Assembly: GCA_016946835.1 (NCBI GenBank)
Contig: JACVTC010000016.1
Span: 240,001-255,000, forward strand
DNA length: 15,000 bases
Direction of reading: 5' to 3'
Origin: Neocallimastix lanati (nom. inval.)
Lineage: Eukaryota > Neocallimastigomycota > Neocallimastigomycetes > Neocallimastigales > Neocallimastigaceae
This document shows positions 6,870 to 15,000 of the stretch, in pieces (positions within the stretch are counted from its first letter, which is position 1; the number at the start of each line of letters is the position of its first letter). Under the pieces are notes generated by a model. It worked only from the letters and a program-made list of their open reading frames with translations. It was not told the DNA's origin and ran no database searches. The position numbers and the translations under genes are program-made.

Positions 6870-8705
6870 TTACCATTCAACATCATCAACAATAAAAGTA
6901 GTAACTGAATTACCCTTTAATTCAGCATTGAAGCCCAATCCATATGGAACAAGTGGTGGAAGTTCAGCCCAATGTTCACCATTGTTGATAGAGCCACTAG
7001 TTCTAATAACTCTAACATTGTAACCAACACTTTTGAAGGAAGTAAGATTGAAATCAACAGTCTTATTAGCATTAGAGGTATTGGTGGCAACAATTACAAG
7101 TTTCTTACCCTTACTATCGTAGGCAGCAACAGAATTATTGTAACAACCGATAATAGTATAACCTGGACGAATGTATCTAGTGAATTGACCGAAAGCATAG
7201 TACTTTTGAGTAAGAATAATTTTATCATTATCATGATCAGCAACTGCAAGACCCCAGTAACCACCATTCACATTGACCATACCAGAATCTCTTTTACCAT
7301 TGACCCCATTCTTACTAATATGGTTATCAATTACTTGCCATAAAACCCAAGCAGAAGGTCTAAGACCATTCAAATCAGTAATAATACGATTAGCAAGCCA
7401 TAAACCGGCAGCCATTTCACCAGCATTAGTACCATCCGTACCATTACCATCAACTTCAGACATCCAAAGATTCTTTTTATTATTTTCAGCAAGAATTCTT
7501 AATTGATCACGCTTACTACCACCGTAAGTGTGAGTATCAATTCTAGTAATAATATTTTTAGCTTCATTACTAAGCCTTTCGAATGAAGTAATTTGAGTAT
7601 CAATACTAGTTTCATCAGTACCACTAATTTGAATATCCTTTAAACCTCTTTGATCAATAGCTTTACGAAGTTCAACAATAATTTTAGATTCAGAGTTTCC
7701 TTGATCAAAGTGACAACCTTCTTGCTTTCTACTGTTAGCTCCCCAGAAATTAGTAAATGGTTCATTGAGGGGAGTCATACTTTGGAATCTAACACCCCAA
7801 GCACTATTAAAATGTTCAGCAACATCTGCAAGATATTTAGCAAATGCAGGATAGGCATCACTTCTAAGATTATCTTTATTGGGATCAAAATTACCGGTAG
7901 AACAACCAGAGTTAGTCATGAAGTAAGGTGGAGAATTAGAGAAACCTTCAACAAGAATTTCTTCTCTGTTCTTAGCAACAGCTTTAAGTAAGGCATTTCT
8001 TTGATTAGAATCACTATTCCAATTGTAATCCCAACTGTAATTACCATTACCACTGTAACGTGGATTAATGGCATAACCTGGCATGTTAGAATCAGTTCTA
8101 GTAATATGATTATGAGATGGATCATCACCACCACCAATATTATAACGAATAATGGTAAGACCTAAGCCTTCTACTTTATCATAGAAAAGAGTAGCAGCCT
8201 TTTCAGATAAAGAGTTAGAGTAACCAATTCTGTTAGCCCACCAGCAAAAACTAGTACCGAAACCTTCGAATTTACGATCATTGAAGTTTGTAGCATAAAT
8301 TGTTTTAACATTAGTATTAATATCAGATTTACTATATTGTTTTGGTCTTTGAGGAGGTGGAGTTGGTTTAGCAGTGGTAACAGCAGGTTGAGTTTTAGTT
8401 TTTACAATACCACACCAATCATTATTTTCAATACCCCATTGACCATCATTATCAGTATATATAACTTCAGTAGTAGATTTACAACATGGATAACCAATTT
8501 TAGAAGCCCAACAATTAGAATTAGCTTGATTACTTACAATACCACACCAATCGTTATTTTCAACACTCCATTGACCATCATTATCACTAAATATAACTTC
8601 AGTAGAGTATGAACAACATGGGTATCCAAGACGTGTAGCCCAACAATCGGCAGATACTTTAGCAGCAAGAGCAACTGAAATTAAAAGTGCAGAATAAGCT
8701 TTCAT
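6870..8705 (-). CDS. Secreted GH30-like glycoside hydrolase with two N-terminal fungal dockerins
   Basis: An intact 611-residue protein with no intron. Residues 1-19 (MKAYSALLISVALAAKVSA) form a signal peptide, with cleavage expected before D20. Residues 20-56 and 64-100 are two fungal dockerin (CBM10-type) modules, each with C-W, GYPCC, DNDGQW and NDWCG. Their cysteines are C21, C30, C31, C54 and C65, C74, C75, C98. In anaerobic fungi such double dockerins anchor enzymes to scaffoldin in the cellulosome. Residues 103-123 are a Thr/Pro-rich linker. Residues about 130-510 form a clan GH-A barrel resembling GH30 (COG5520): GFGTSFCWWANRIG, IGGGDDPSHNHITRTDS, LNEP with E315 as likely acid/base (codon 7761-7763) and WMSEVDG with E417 as likely nucleophile (codon 7455-7457). 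The last ~100 residues fit the GH30 beta-sandwich. The opening motif and DDPSHNHITR favour a beta-1,6-galactanase-like subgroup over glucosylceramidase or xylanase, but the substrate is inferred. The start is supported by an A-rich leader (aacaaaATG). Composition is far less A+T-rich than its surroundings, consistent with strong selection and the bacterial origin proposed for many hydrolases of these fungi. Confidence 0.95.
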   Translation of the reverse strand: MKAYSALLISVALAAKVSADCWATRLGYPCCSYSTEVIFSDNDGQWSVENNDWCGIVSNQANSNCWASKIGYPCCKSTTEVIYTDNDGQWGIENNDWCGIVKTKTQPAVTTAKPTPPPQRPKQYSKSDINTNVKTIYATNFNDRKFEGFGTSFCWWANRIGYSNSLSEKAATLFYDKVEGLGLTIIRYNIGGGDDPSHNHITRTDSNMPGYAINPRYSGNGNYSWDYNWNSDSNQRNALLKAVAKNREEILVEGFSNSPPYFMTNSGCSTGNFDPNKDNLRSDAYPAFAKYLADVAEHFNSAWGVRFQSMTPLNEPFTNFWGANSRKQEGCHFDQGNSESKIIVELRKAIDQRGLKDIQISGTDETSIDTQITSFERLSNEAKNIITRIDTHTYGGSKRDQLRILAENNKKNLWMSEVDGNGTDGTNAGEMAAGLWLANRIITDLNGLRPSAWVLWQVIDNHISKNGVNGKRDSGMVNVNGGYWGLAVADHDNDKIILTQKYYAFGQFTRYIRPGYTIIGCYNNSVAAYDSKGKKLVIVATNTSNANKTVDFNLTSFKSVGYNVRVIRTSGSINNGEHWAELPPLVPYGLGFNAELKGNSVTTFIVDDVEW

Positions 8706-8800
8706 TTTGTTTTTAGTTGTTTATTATAATTTATAGTTTGCAGTTACGAGATAAAAAAAAATTGATGTATATATATATTAACAAAGGAAAAATAGGATTA
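8706..8800 (-). promoter_or_regulatory. Probable 5' leader and core promoter of the GH30-like gene
   Basis: Reading toward the gene there is a tatatata stretch (about 8767-8778), a tatctcgtaactgcaaac segment, ctataaat (8729-8736) and an A-rich leader aactaaaaacaaa directly before the ATG. Either TATA-like element could act in a core promoter, but A+T content is so high that such strings occur by chance. The only other gene-like sequence on this side is 4.7 kb away. Confidence 0.3.
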
Positions 8801-11091
8801 TATTTTTAAATTTAAATTTTGATTCTAATTTTTATATTTTTTTTTTTTATTTTTTAACTAATTATTATTTCTTTTCAATATAAGTGAATAATAATTTTTC
8901 ACTGGTCGTTATATATTACTTCTTATTTAAAAAAAAGATAACATATAATTTTAATTTGTAATTGTTTCTTTTTTTTTATTTTAAAAAAAAAACATTCAAT
9001 GTTTTATTTTTTATAAAAAAAATATATATACAGTCTAGCTTAATATATTTTAATTTATTTATATATATATATATATACACTTCTATTTTAGAATTTATTT
9101 AATAAAATCAATTTTTTATTCTAATTGATTTATAACTAAAAAAAAAAAATAAAATAAAAAAAAAATGAAGAAAAAATATATACTTTTATAACAAAAAAAA
9201 ATATATACAATATAATAAAAGATAATATTTAATATTATAATAATAAACTAATTTTTTTTTTTTTGAAAATATAATTTAAAGTTTTTATAATTATTACAGT
9301 TTCTATGACACTATTAAAGATTAACGTAGTGACTTTGTCAATCAAAAAATATAAAATAATAAAATAATAAAATAATATAAAAAAAATGAAAAAAGTGAAA
9401 AAATAATAAAAAAAAAAAAAAAAAAAAAAACTCTAAAATAATATTTAAAATTCATTATGATTCATTTTTAATTTTATTGGATAATTTTAATATTATTATA
9501 AAATATATATACATATTTATTTTCATTTTTTTTTTCAAGAATTTTTTAAATGGAAAATATTTAATATATTAAATTAATTTAAAAAATAGAAATATAATAT
9601 ATTAAGCTAATTAAAATAAATTAAAATTAAAAAATAAAAATTTATTCAATTATTGAATATTAAATTATGTAATAAATTAATATAGATATCACGTATTACA
9701 TTATTAATGAAAGCCTATTAAAATGAAGATTAAAACTATAAAACAAAATTAAATATAACTAAAGTTTAAATATAAAAAATAAAAATTCAAATAAATAAAA
9801 TTTATAATAAATAGAAATAAAGTTTAATATAAAATACAATATAAATATAAATAAACTTTAGTAATTAGCTATCATAATAAAAATAAAAAAAAAAATTAAT
9901 TAAAAATAAAATTAAATATCATTTAAAATAATTATAAATTTTAAATTAAAAATAATAAATAATATAATAAAATTATAATTATTAAAGTTAGGATTAGCTT
10001 GAAATTTTATGAATTAAATGATTTATTATTTTAAGGAAAAAAAAAAAAAAAAAAAAAAATAAAGGGAACAAAAGTTAAAATAAATTTTATATTTCTTAAC
10101 ACTAATACATATGAATTATGAACCTGTATTCTCCATTAACATAAATCAATATTTAATCAATAAAACAGATGTCTTATATTTCATATATAGAATATAGTCC
10201 ATTGGACATATCTTACTATGCAATCTATTATATTTAAATATCAATAAAAGAATTTTTTATTATTATTATTTTAATTATTTGTATGTTGTTATATACATAA
10301 ATACAAGTAAGAAATTGTCCTATTTAAATTGTAAATGATATGTAAATCAGTATTTTCTAAATTTTCAATAAAAATTACGGATTGTCAAATAATAATGATA
10401 ATAATGATAATAGTAATAATAATTAAAATTTAATTATGAATTCTTAAAGTGTACAAAACAAAATATATTATGTAATGAATATTATCCATATATAAATTAT
10501 AAAATAATAAAAATAATAAAAATAATAATAAATATTATAAATATTATAAATATTATAAATAATTAATGATTTTCATATTATATTAAAATTAATATGGATT
10601 AATGTTTTTACTAATTAAAAAAAATTTTTTTTTTCCGCACTAACACGATTTTTTTCTATATTAATACTGATTACAATTAGATATTAATTAAATTTATGAA
10701 ATTGAAATTTTTAATTTTGTATTTAAAAAAAAAAAAAAAATAGAATAATAAATTTAATATCATAATAATTAAATGAATTTATTATTTTAACTATATTTTA
10801 TAATTATGTTACTAATCATTACTTATTTTATTATTGTTTTACTATTATTAATCATTACTTATTTTATATTTTATAATTAGTTTATTATTATTAATCATTA
10901 CTAAAATATTTATACTATTTTTTAACATTGTTAATGATGTTGAAAATCATTAATTCATAATAAAAGATTAACCAATTTTAATCATTAATAAAAGTGAAAT
11001 AAAAGTTTATTTAATAATTTTACTAAAATTTTAAATTAATTGAAAAAAAAAAAAAAAAATAAAAAATAAAACCACAAAATCTAAATATTAA
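8801..11091. other. Long A+T-rich intergenic stretch, no gene seen
   Basis: No open frame of note and no recognisable protein fragment on either strand. It contains many A and T tracts (for example A20 or more near 9411-9430 and near 10037-10059), an 11-bp inverted repeat actaaagttta/taaactttagt (9758-9768 and 9852-9862), 9-bp aaatattat repeats (about 10529-10557), an A8T10 junction (10617-10634) and five copies of aatcatta between 10814 and 10987. The less monotonous part around 10085-10400 shows no coding potential I can support. Confidence 0.8.
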
Positions 11092-11202
11092 TATATAATT
11101 TTATATAATTTTATATAATTTATATAATTTATATAATTTTATATAATTTATATAATTTTATATAATTTTTTATAATACAAATTTTATATAATACAAATTT
11201 TA
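11092..11202. repeat. ttatataatt minisatellite followed by a 16-bp tandem pair
   Basis: About eight imperfect copies of a 9-11 bp unit (ttatataatt with 3 or 4 T) cover 11092-11170. Directly after it, the 16-mer tataatacaaatttta occurs twice in tandem (11171-11186 and 11187-11202). Confidence 0.9.
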
Positions 11203-11846
11203 AATTAATGGAAAAAAAAAGAAAACTTTTTTACCATTTTGTAAATATTCCAATTCAAAAAAAAAAAAAAAAAAAAAAAAGGAAAAAAAATTTTTTTTTA
11301 ATTCATTAATATAACAGAGAATTATATTTTAATACAAAAAAAAAATTTTTTTTTTTTTGTTTTCTTTTATTTATTTGTTAATTATTTTGTTGTTATATTT
11401 TCCTTCTTTTTTTTTTAAAAAAAAAAAAAAAAGATTAATTTTCCGTACTAGAGAGTCTGAAGCTATAAATTTTTGAAAATAGTGACTGAACCTTATCTAA
11501 TACTGAATAAGTCCATATTGAATACACTTAATATTAATTTTATTAAGTGTTATTATAAATTAGTTAATGATATACATATTAATAAAAATTTAAAATTTAT
11601 TTAATAAAATAATTAAAAATTCATAAAAAAAGAATTATGACTTTTGAAGAAGAAAGAGCCTTCAATTCATACTATCTCATTACTGAAAACACTATGTAGA
11701 CTAAGTCTTATCATTTGAATTATTATTAAAAATAAAAAAAAAAAAAAAAAAATAAATTCACTAAATCACTATTTACATCTAACAAAATGTTATAATGTTA
11801 GCTAAAATGTTAAAATAAAACCCTTTCAAAAGATGATTATAAAAAA
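11203..11846. other. A+T-rich spacer with several A/T-tract palindromes, no gene seen
   Basis: Contains junction palindromes A8T9 (11283-11299), A10T13 (11336-11358) and T10A16 (11407-11432), and a hairpin acacttaata/tattaagtgt (11524-11533 and 11541-11550, 7-nt loop). The piece 11440-11520 is less A+T-rich but shows no protein match. A 20-codon ATG frame at 11638-11700 has no supporting features. Confidence 0.75.
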
Positions 11847-11907
11847 TTATATTAATAAAACACCTTTATATATTTTTTTGAAGGAAAAAGGTGTTTTATT
11901 AATATAA
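11847..11907. repeat. 21-bp perfect inverted repeat (hairpin)
   Basis: Bases 11847-11867 and 11887-11907 are perfect reverse complements (arms containing attaataaaacacc and ggtgttttattaat) around a 19-nt loop. The arms carry a CACC/GGTG core that is rare in this A+T-rich area, so the pairing is not just low-complexity chance. It could be a small foldback element, a transcribed hairpin, or the fused ends of a collapsed inverted-repeat transposon. No gene is adjacent. Confidence 0.9.
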
Positions 11908-12007
11908 GATTTAAAATGTTTATATTTCCCCCATGAAAAAGACATCTTAACTATAGTGAACATTTTTATTTTGTCAATTATTGTGAAAAAAATTTTTTTT
12001 TATTTAC

Positions 12008-12240
12008 ACATTTATCTATTTATCTATTTATTTATTTAATATTTATTTATTTAATATTTATTTATTTATTTATTTAATATTTATTTATTTAATATTTATT
12101 TATTTATTTATTTAATATTTATTCATTTAATATTTATTTATTTAATATTTATTTATTTATTTATTTAATATTTATTCATTTAATATTTATTTTTTTATTA
12201 TTTATTTATTTATTTATTTAATATTTATTTATTTCTTATT
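12008..12240. repeat. ATTT-based minisatellite with 15- and 23-bp units
   Basis: Tetranucleotide attt/atct repeats (12008-12036) pass into a mixture of two units: a 15-mer aatatttatttattt and a 23-mer made of the same with two more attt. The order is roughly short, long, short, long, short, short, long, short, short, long. Variant units with aatatttattcattt recur, so blocks of units have been copied together. The array ends near ttcttattg at 12240. Confidence 0.9.
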
Positions 12241-12885
12241 GTTTAAAAAAAATTGACTAATATAAAATGTGACTTATATAAATATATACCATATATAAAA
12301 ATAAAATTAAATTTATAAAAATCATTATATAATAAGGAAAAAAAAAAAAAAAAAAGTAAAAAAATAATATTTAAAAAAAATTAGTCATTAATTATAATGA
12401 AATTAATATCTAATTTTATTTTGTATTATAATTATATTTATTATATCGAAATATTTTAAAAGTTTTTATACCTTAAATCTTTTTTTGTTTATATGGTCAT
12501 CAAAAATTTAATATTAAATATATTAATATAAAAATTGGTCAAAAACTTTAATATTAAATATATATAGACAGATACTAATATAAAAAAAAAATTTTTTTAT
12601 ATTAAATTCATATATATATATATGGTATAAATGAAAATAATTTAACCAAAATAAAAAAAAAAAATGTATTTTAAAAATTGATATTGTTATATTATGTAAG
12701 AAGTCTTTTTTTTTTTTAAAAATATCATTAAAAAAAAATAGTATTATTTATATACTATAGTTACTAGTCTAATATATATATATTATGAATAATAAATATT
12801 ATGTATAGAATATGTATTATTATTAAAGAAAATAAATGAAAAATGTTAGTAATGTAAATTAAATATATTTAATAACATTTAAATG
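12241..12885. other. A+T-rich spacer with a diverged direct repeat, no gene seen
   Basis: A segment starting ggtcatcaaaaatttaatat (about 12496-12533) is repeated in diverged form starting ggtcaaaaactttaatatta (about 12537-12590); the second copy has an extra atagacagatac before the shared taatataaaaa. An A10T7 junction (12582-12598) and dinucleotide AT runs follow. No coding signal on either strand. Confidence 0.7.
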
Positions 12886-12993
12886 GGGCATTTTACCAGA
12901 TTGCATTTCGCTAAGTGGCGTATTATAAAAATGTTGCATTTCCCCGAGTTGCTTTTCGTCAGGTTGCATTTCGACAAGTGGCTTATTGATATA
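12886..12993. repeat. Degenerate 15-bp tandem repeat, less A+T-rich than surroundings
   Basis: Seven 15-mers: gggcattttaccaga, ttgcatttcgctaag, tggcgtattataaaa, then atg, ttgcatttccccgag, ttgcttttcgtcagg, ttgcatttcgacaag and tggcttattgatata. The consensus is about ttgcatttcgncaag. The unit is five codons, and the minus strand is open across the array (stop at 12879-12881), reading HLSKCNLTKSNSGKCN and later HLAKCNLVKCPI. That has the C-N-L-x-K spacing seen in pentapeptide-repeat proteins. The segment has no start codon and is short, so coding is unproven. It is clearly distinct in composition from several kilobases around it. Confidence 0.85.
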
Positions 12994-13111
12994 ATAAATG
13001 AATGAATAAATATATAAAAAATTAAAATAATTTTTTTAAACTTGTTTTAATTATATTTTATATAATTAATTATAGATATTTTTTAAAATAAAATAATTAT
13101 TAATAATATTT

Positions 13112-13219
13112 AATTATAAAAATATATTTAATTATAAAGATATATTTAATTATAAAAATATATTTAATTATAAAGATATATTTAATTATAAAAATATATT
13201 TAATTATAGAGATATATTT
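13112..13219. repeat. Six 18-bp tandem units in alternating two-type order
   Basis: Units start at 13112, 13130, 13148, 13166, 13184 and 13202. Odd units read aattataaaaatatattt and even units aattataaagatatattt (the last is aattatagagatatattt), so the true repeat is a 36-bp dimer. A further unit reappears at about 13259-13276 after a spacer resembling the sequence before 13112, hinting at a larger duplicated block. Confidence 0.92.
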
Positions 13220-13389
13220 TAATATTTTGTAAAATAGAAATAATTATTTATAATATTTAATTATAAAAATATATTTTTAAAATAATAATATTTCATCATA
13301 AAAATGTATTTTAATGTTCTTATGCTAACCTAATCCAATAAAGATTAAAAGTACTTTAATCATTATTGTATTTATTTTTTACTATTAAA

Positions 13390-13450
13390 AAATTATTATT
13401 ATATATGACAGAATTCATTTGGTCAATTTTCTGTCATTTCTTAATAATTT
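13390..13450. repeat. Imperfect inverted repeat beside the dead transposase
   Basis: A perfect 9-bp core atgacagaa/ttctgtcat (13405-13413 and 13429-13437, loop 15 nt) extends outward after a few mismatches through aaattatta/taataattt. It lies just downstream of the transposase stop codon (13456-13458). It might be a transcript-end hairpin or part of an element end; no partner was found beyond 14931. Confidence 0.6.
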
Positions 13451-13455
13451 ATTAT

Positions 13456-14909
13456 TTAATCAATAATTTTTATATTTAAATCATTTAAGCATTTCAGCCA
13501 TAATTCAATGAAATCATTTCTAACACTTTCCTTTTTTTTTTTTTAATAGAATTTCCATATTTTAGTAATATTTAACCAAAGCTTTGATATCCTCAATTCG
13601 TATTAATTTTTTTTTGTTTTTATTTTTTAAAATTCCAGCAATTCTCCTTTCGTAATCAATGTAATATTTTGATTCTTCTTTCTGCAATTCTGATAATAAT
13701 TGAAAAAAAAAGTTGGTTTTTTTATAAATATTTTTTTAAGTATTTATTATAAGTTTCTGAAACATTATTTGTAATATGCTCAGTATTATCATAATAGTTC
13801 CAATTTCCAGTTTCAGAGCTAATTAAATTAGTTTTTTTTTTTTTTAAATATTCTAAAAATTCTAAAAATTAAACATAATTATGTTCTTGGAACTCACTTT
13901 TTATTTTACTATAAATATCATATATATATTTAGGATTAATAAAAGGAAAGTTCGAAATATTATTATAATAAATATATAAATCTTTTATTTTTTCAACTTT
14001 ATTACCACATAATTCTTTTTTTTTTTTTTTTTTAATTTTTAATGCTCTTTTAAAATGCCATATACAATATTTAATATTTGCATTAATAAAAACTTTTTGT
14101 GCAGCATTAGATATAGCTATTTCAAAATTGCAATGAAATATTTTTGGTGTAATTTCATTACTATTATATTTACTAGAATTTTTTTTTTTTATTTCTTCAA
14201 ATAATATTTCATAAGTTGTTTGCTTCTTATTTTTTAATATAGAAAAGGAAATAGTGTAAAAACAATTTAATTCTGTAACATAGGTTCTAGTTATGAATAC
14301 TTGATAACTTAATATAGGTGCAATATAAAATGTGCCATCCGCAAAAAATATATTTATTTTTAGAAAATAATTCTGCTTGGAATGGAGATTGAAAAACAAT
14401 TAAATCATTATTTTTGAATATCATAAAATTTTCATCCCTTTTTGTTTTATAATATTTTGATTCATTAGGAATTTTATCAAATGTTGTTATATCAGGAGGT
14501 AGTTGTTTTCTTCTACTTCTTGTTACTTGGGATTTAATTGAATTATATCCTGGTCATATAAGACCTATACCTTGAGAAATTTCATCATATTTACGTTTTA
14601 TATTTAAACTAAAAGGAATTGAACTATTTGAAATTTCATCTTTAATTTTTTTTTTTTTTACAATTGATTTAGCTGCTTCAAATTTATTTTCAAGATGATT
14701 ATGTGAGTCATCATATTCTAAGATCTGATTCTCATTATTTAAAATAATGAATGATGGACAATGATTTAATGTTTTATATTCTGTACATTTATATTTTTTG
14801 AATCGTCTTTCCTTTTGGATGAAAGATTAAACTTATATTTTCTGTTTAAAAAAATTTGTTCTTTTCCTCTATTAGTTTTGTTTATTTCAATTTCTAGATT
14901 TTTCTCCAT
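13456..14909 (-). pseudogene. Decayed FLYWCH zinc-finger / MULE-type transposase
   Basis: A Mutator-like DNA transposase gene of about 485 codons, now in pieces. It starts with ATG at 14907-14909 (MEKNLEIEINKTNRGKEQ) and shifts frame near 14795. It then shows a FLYWCH-like finger YKCTEYKTLNHCPSFIILNN...SHNH (Cys codons 14785-14787 and 14758-14760; H-N-H at 14703-14695). A TGA lies in frame near 14555, followed by RKQLPPDITTFDKIPNESKY and FQSPFQAELFSKNKYIF. One extra T at about 14342-14347 shifts to the catalytic segment: ADGTFYIAPILSYQVFITRT (first Asp codon 14337-14339), HCNFEIAISNAAQKVF, and CIWHFKRAL. The second catalytic Asp, normally DFE in MULE domains, is Asn (codon 14127-14129). A TAA at 13869-13871 interrupts EHNYV/FLEFLEYL, then come NWNYYDNTEHITNN, a frameshift in an A-run, and QLLSELQKEESKYYIDYERR and VRNDFIELWLKCLNDL, ending at a TAA at 13456-13458. 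Non-functional. Confidence 0.85.
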
Positions 14910-14931
14910 TTTTTTTTTTTTTTTTTTTTTT
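14910..14931. repeat. Poly-T tract (A22 directly before the transposase ATG)
   Basis: T22 on the plus strand, immediately upstream of the transposase start on the minus strand. The remaining 69 bases to the window edge are A+T-rich with nothing recognisable; no terminal inverted repeat can be identified. Confidence 0.9.
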
Positions 14932-15000
14932 AATAAAAGTTTCTAATTAAATATTTTAATAATTAATTTTAATAATATATATTTTTAATTATATATACTT

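Noticed and set aside
6972-8612. Several open frames on the plus and minus strand overlapping the GH30-like gene
   Set aside because: They are shadow frames of a clear, intact coding sequence and show no domain or signal of their own.
11638-11700. A 20-residue ATG frame (MTFEEERAFNSYYLITENTM)
   Set aside because: Too short, no neighbours or splice signals that I can support, and such frames occur by chance.
12879-13010. A functional pentapeptide-repeat protein gene
   Set aside because: Only about 40 open codons, no start codon, two of the units degenerate; kept as a repeat with possible coding ancestry.
8706-13455. tRNA, rRNA or other structured RNA genes
   Set aside because: No stretch with the balanced composition or conserved boxes expected of tRNA or rRNA was seen; the only strong fold is the simple hairpin at 11847-11907.

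Overview
The window looks like nuclear DNA of an anaerobic gut fungus (Neocallimastigomycota, the Piromyces/Neocallimastix/Anaeromyces/Orpinomyces group). Three things point there: extreme A+T content with dozens of homopolymer tracts, a secreted glycoside hydrolase carrying two fungal dockerin (CBM10-type) modules, and decayed transposons whose protein style fits that group as I recall it. The genus cannot be fixed from the sequence alone.

Layout. Positions 1-3245 (minus strand) are a heavily decayed non-LTR (LINE-like) retrotransposon. Read from right to left it still shows the end of an APE-type endonuclease, a linker, a reverse transcriptase with its FADD box, a thumb/connector and a CPCC zinc knuckle, broken by stops, frameshifts and expanded A-tracts. 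Positions 3298-4770 are an AAAAT satellite punctuated by 13 copies of a ~32-bp module, eight of them forming a 52-bp higher-order repeat. Positions 4798-6104 (minus) are a second, 5'-truncated and better preserved copy of the same retrotransposon family. Beyond it, 6141-6242 is a diverged piece of the same satellite.

Positions 6870-8705 (minus) hold the only intact gene: a 611-residue, intronless secreted protein with a signal peptide, two N-terminal fungal dockerins, a Pro/Thr linker and a GH30-like catalytic domain with LNEP and SEVDG motifs. It is probably a cellulosome enzyme acting on plant polysaccharide, possibly beta-1,6-galactan.

Positions 8706-13455 are about 4.7 kb of extremely A+T-rich DNA with no recognisable gene. 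It contains minisatellites (11092-11202, 12008-12240, 13112-13219), a 21-bp perfect inverted repeat (11847-11907) and an unusual less A+T-rich 15-bp repeat (12886-12993). Positions 13456-14909 (minus) are a decayed FLYWCH zinc-finger/MULE-type DNA transposase.

There is no operon-like logic. One functional enzyme gene sits as a compositional island between dead class I and class II transposons and simple repeats. I found no tRNA, rRNA, CRISPR array or novel multi-gene system. The most notable non-genic structures are the modular AAAAT satellite, the 15-bp repeat and the in-place A-tract expansions inside the dead reverse transcriptase.
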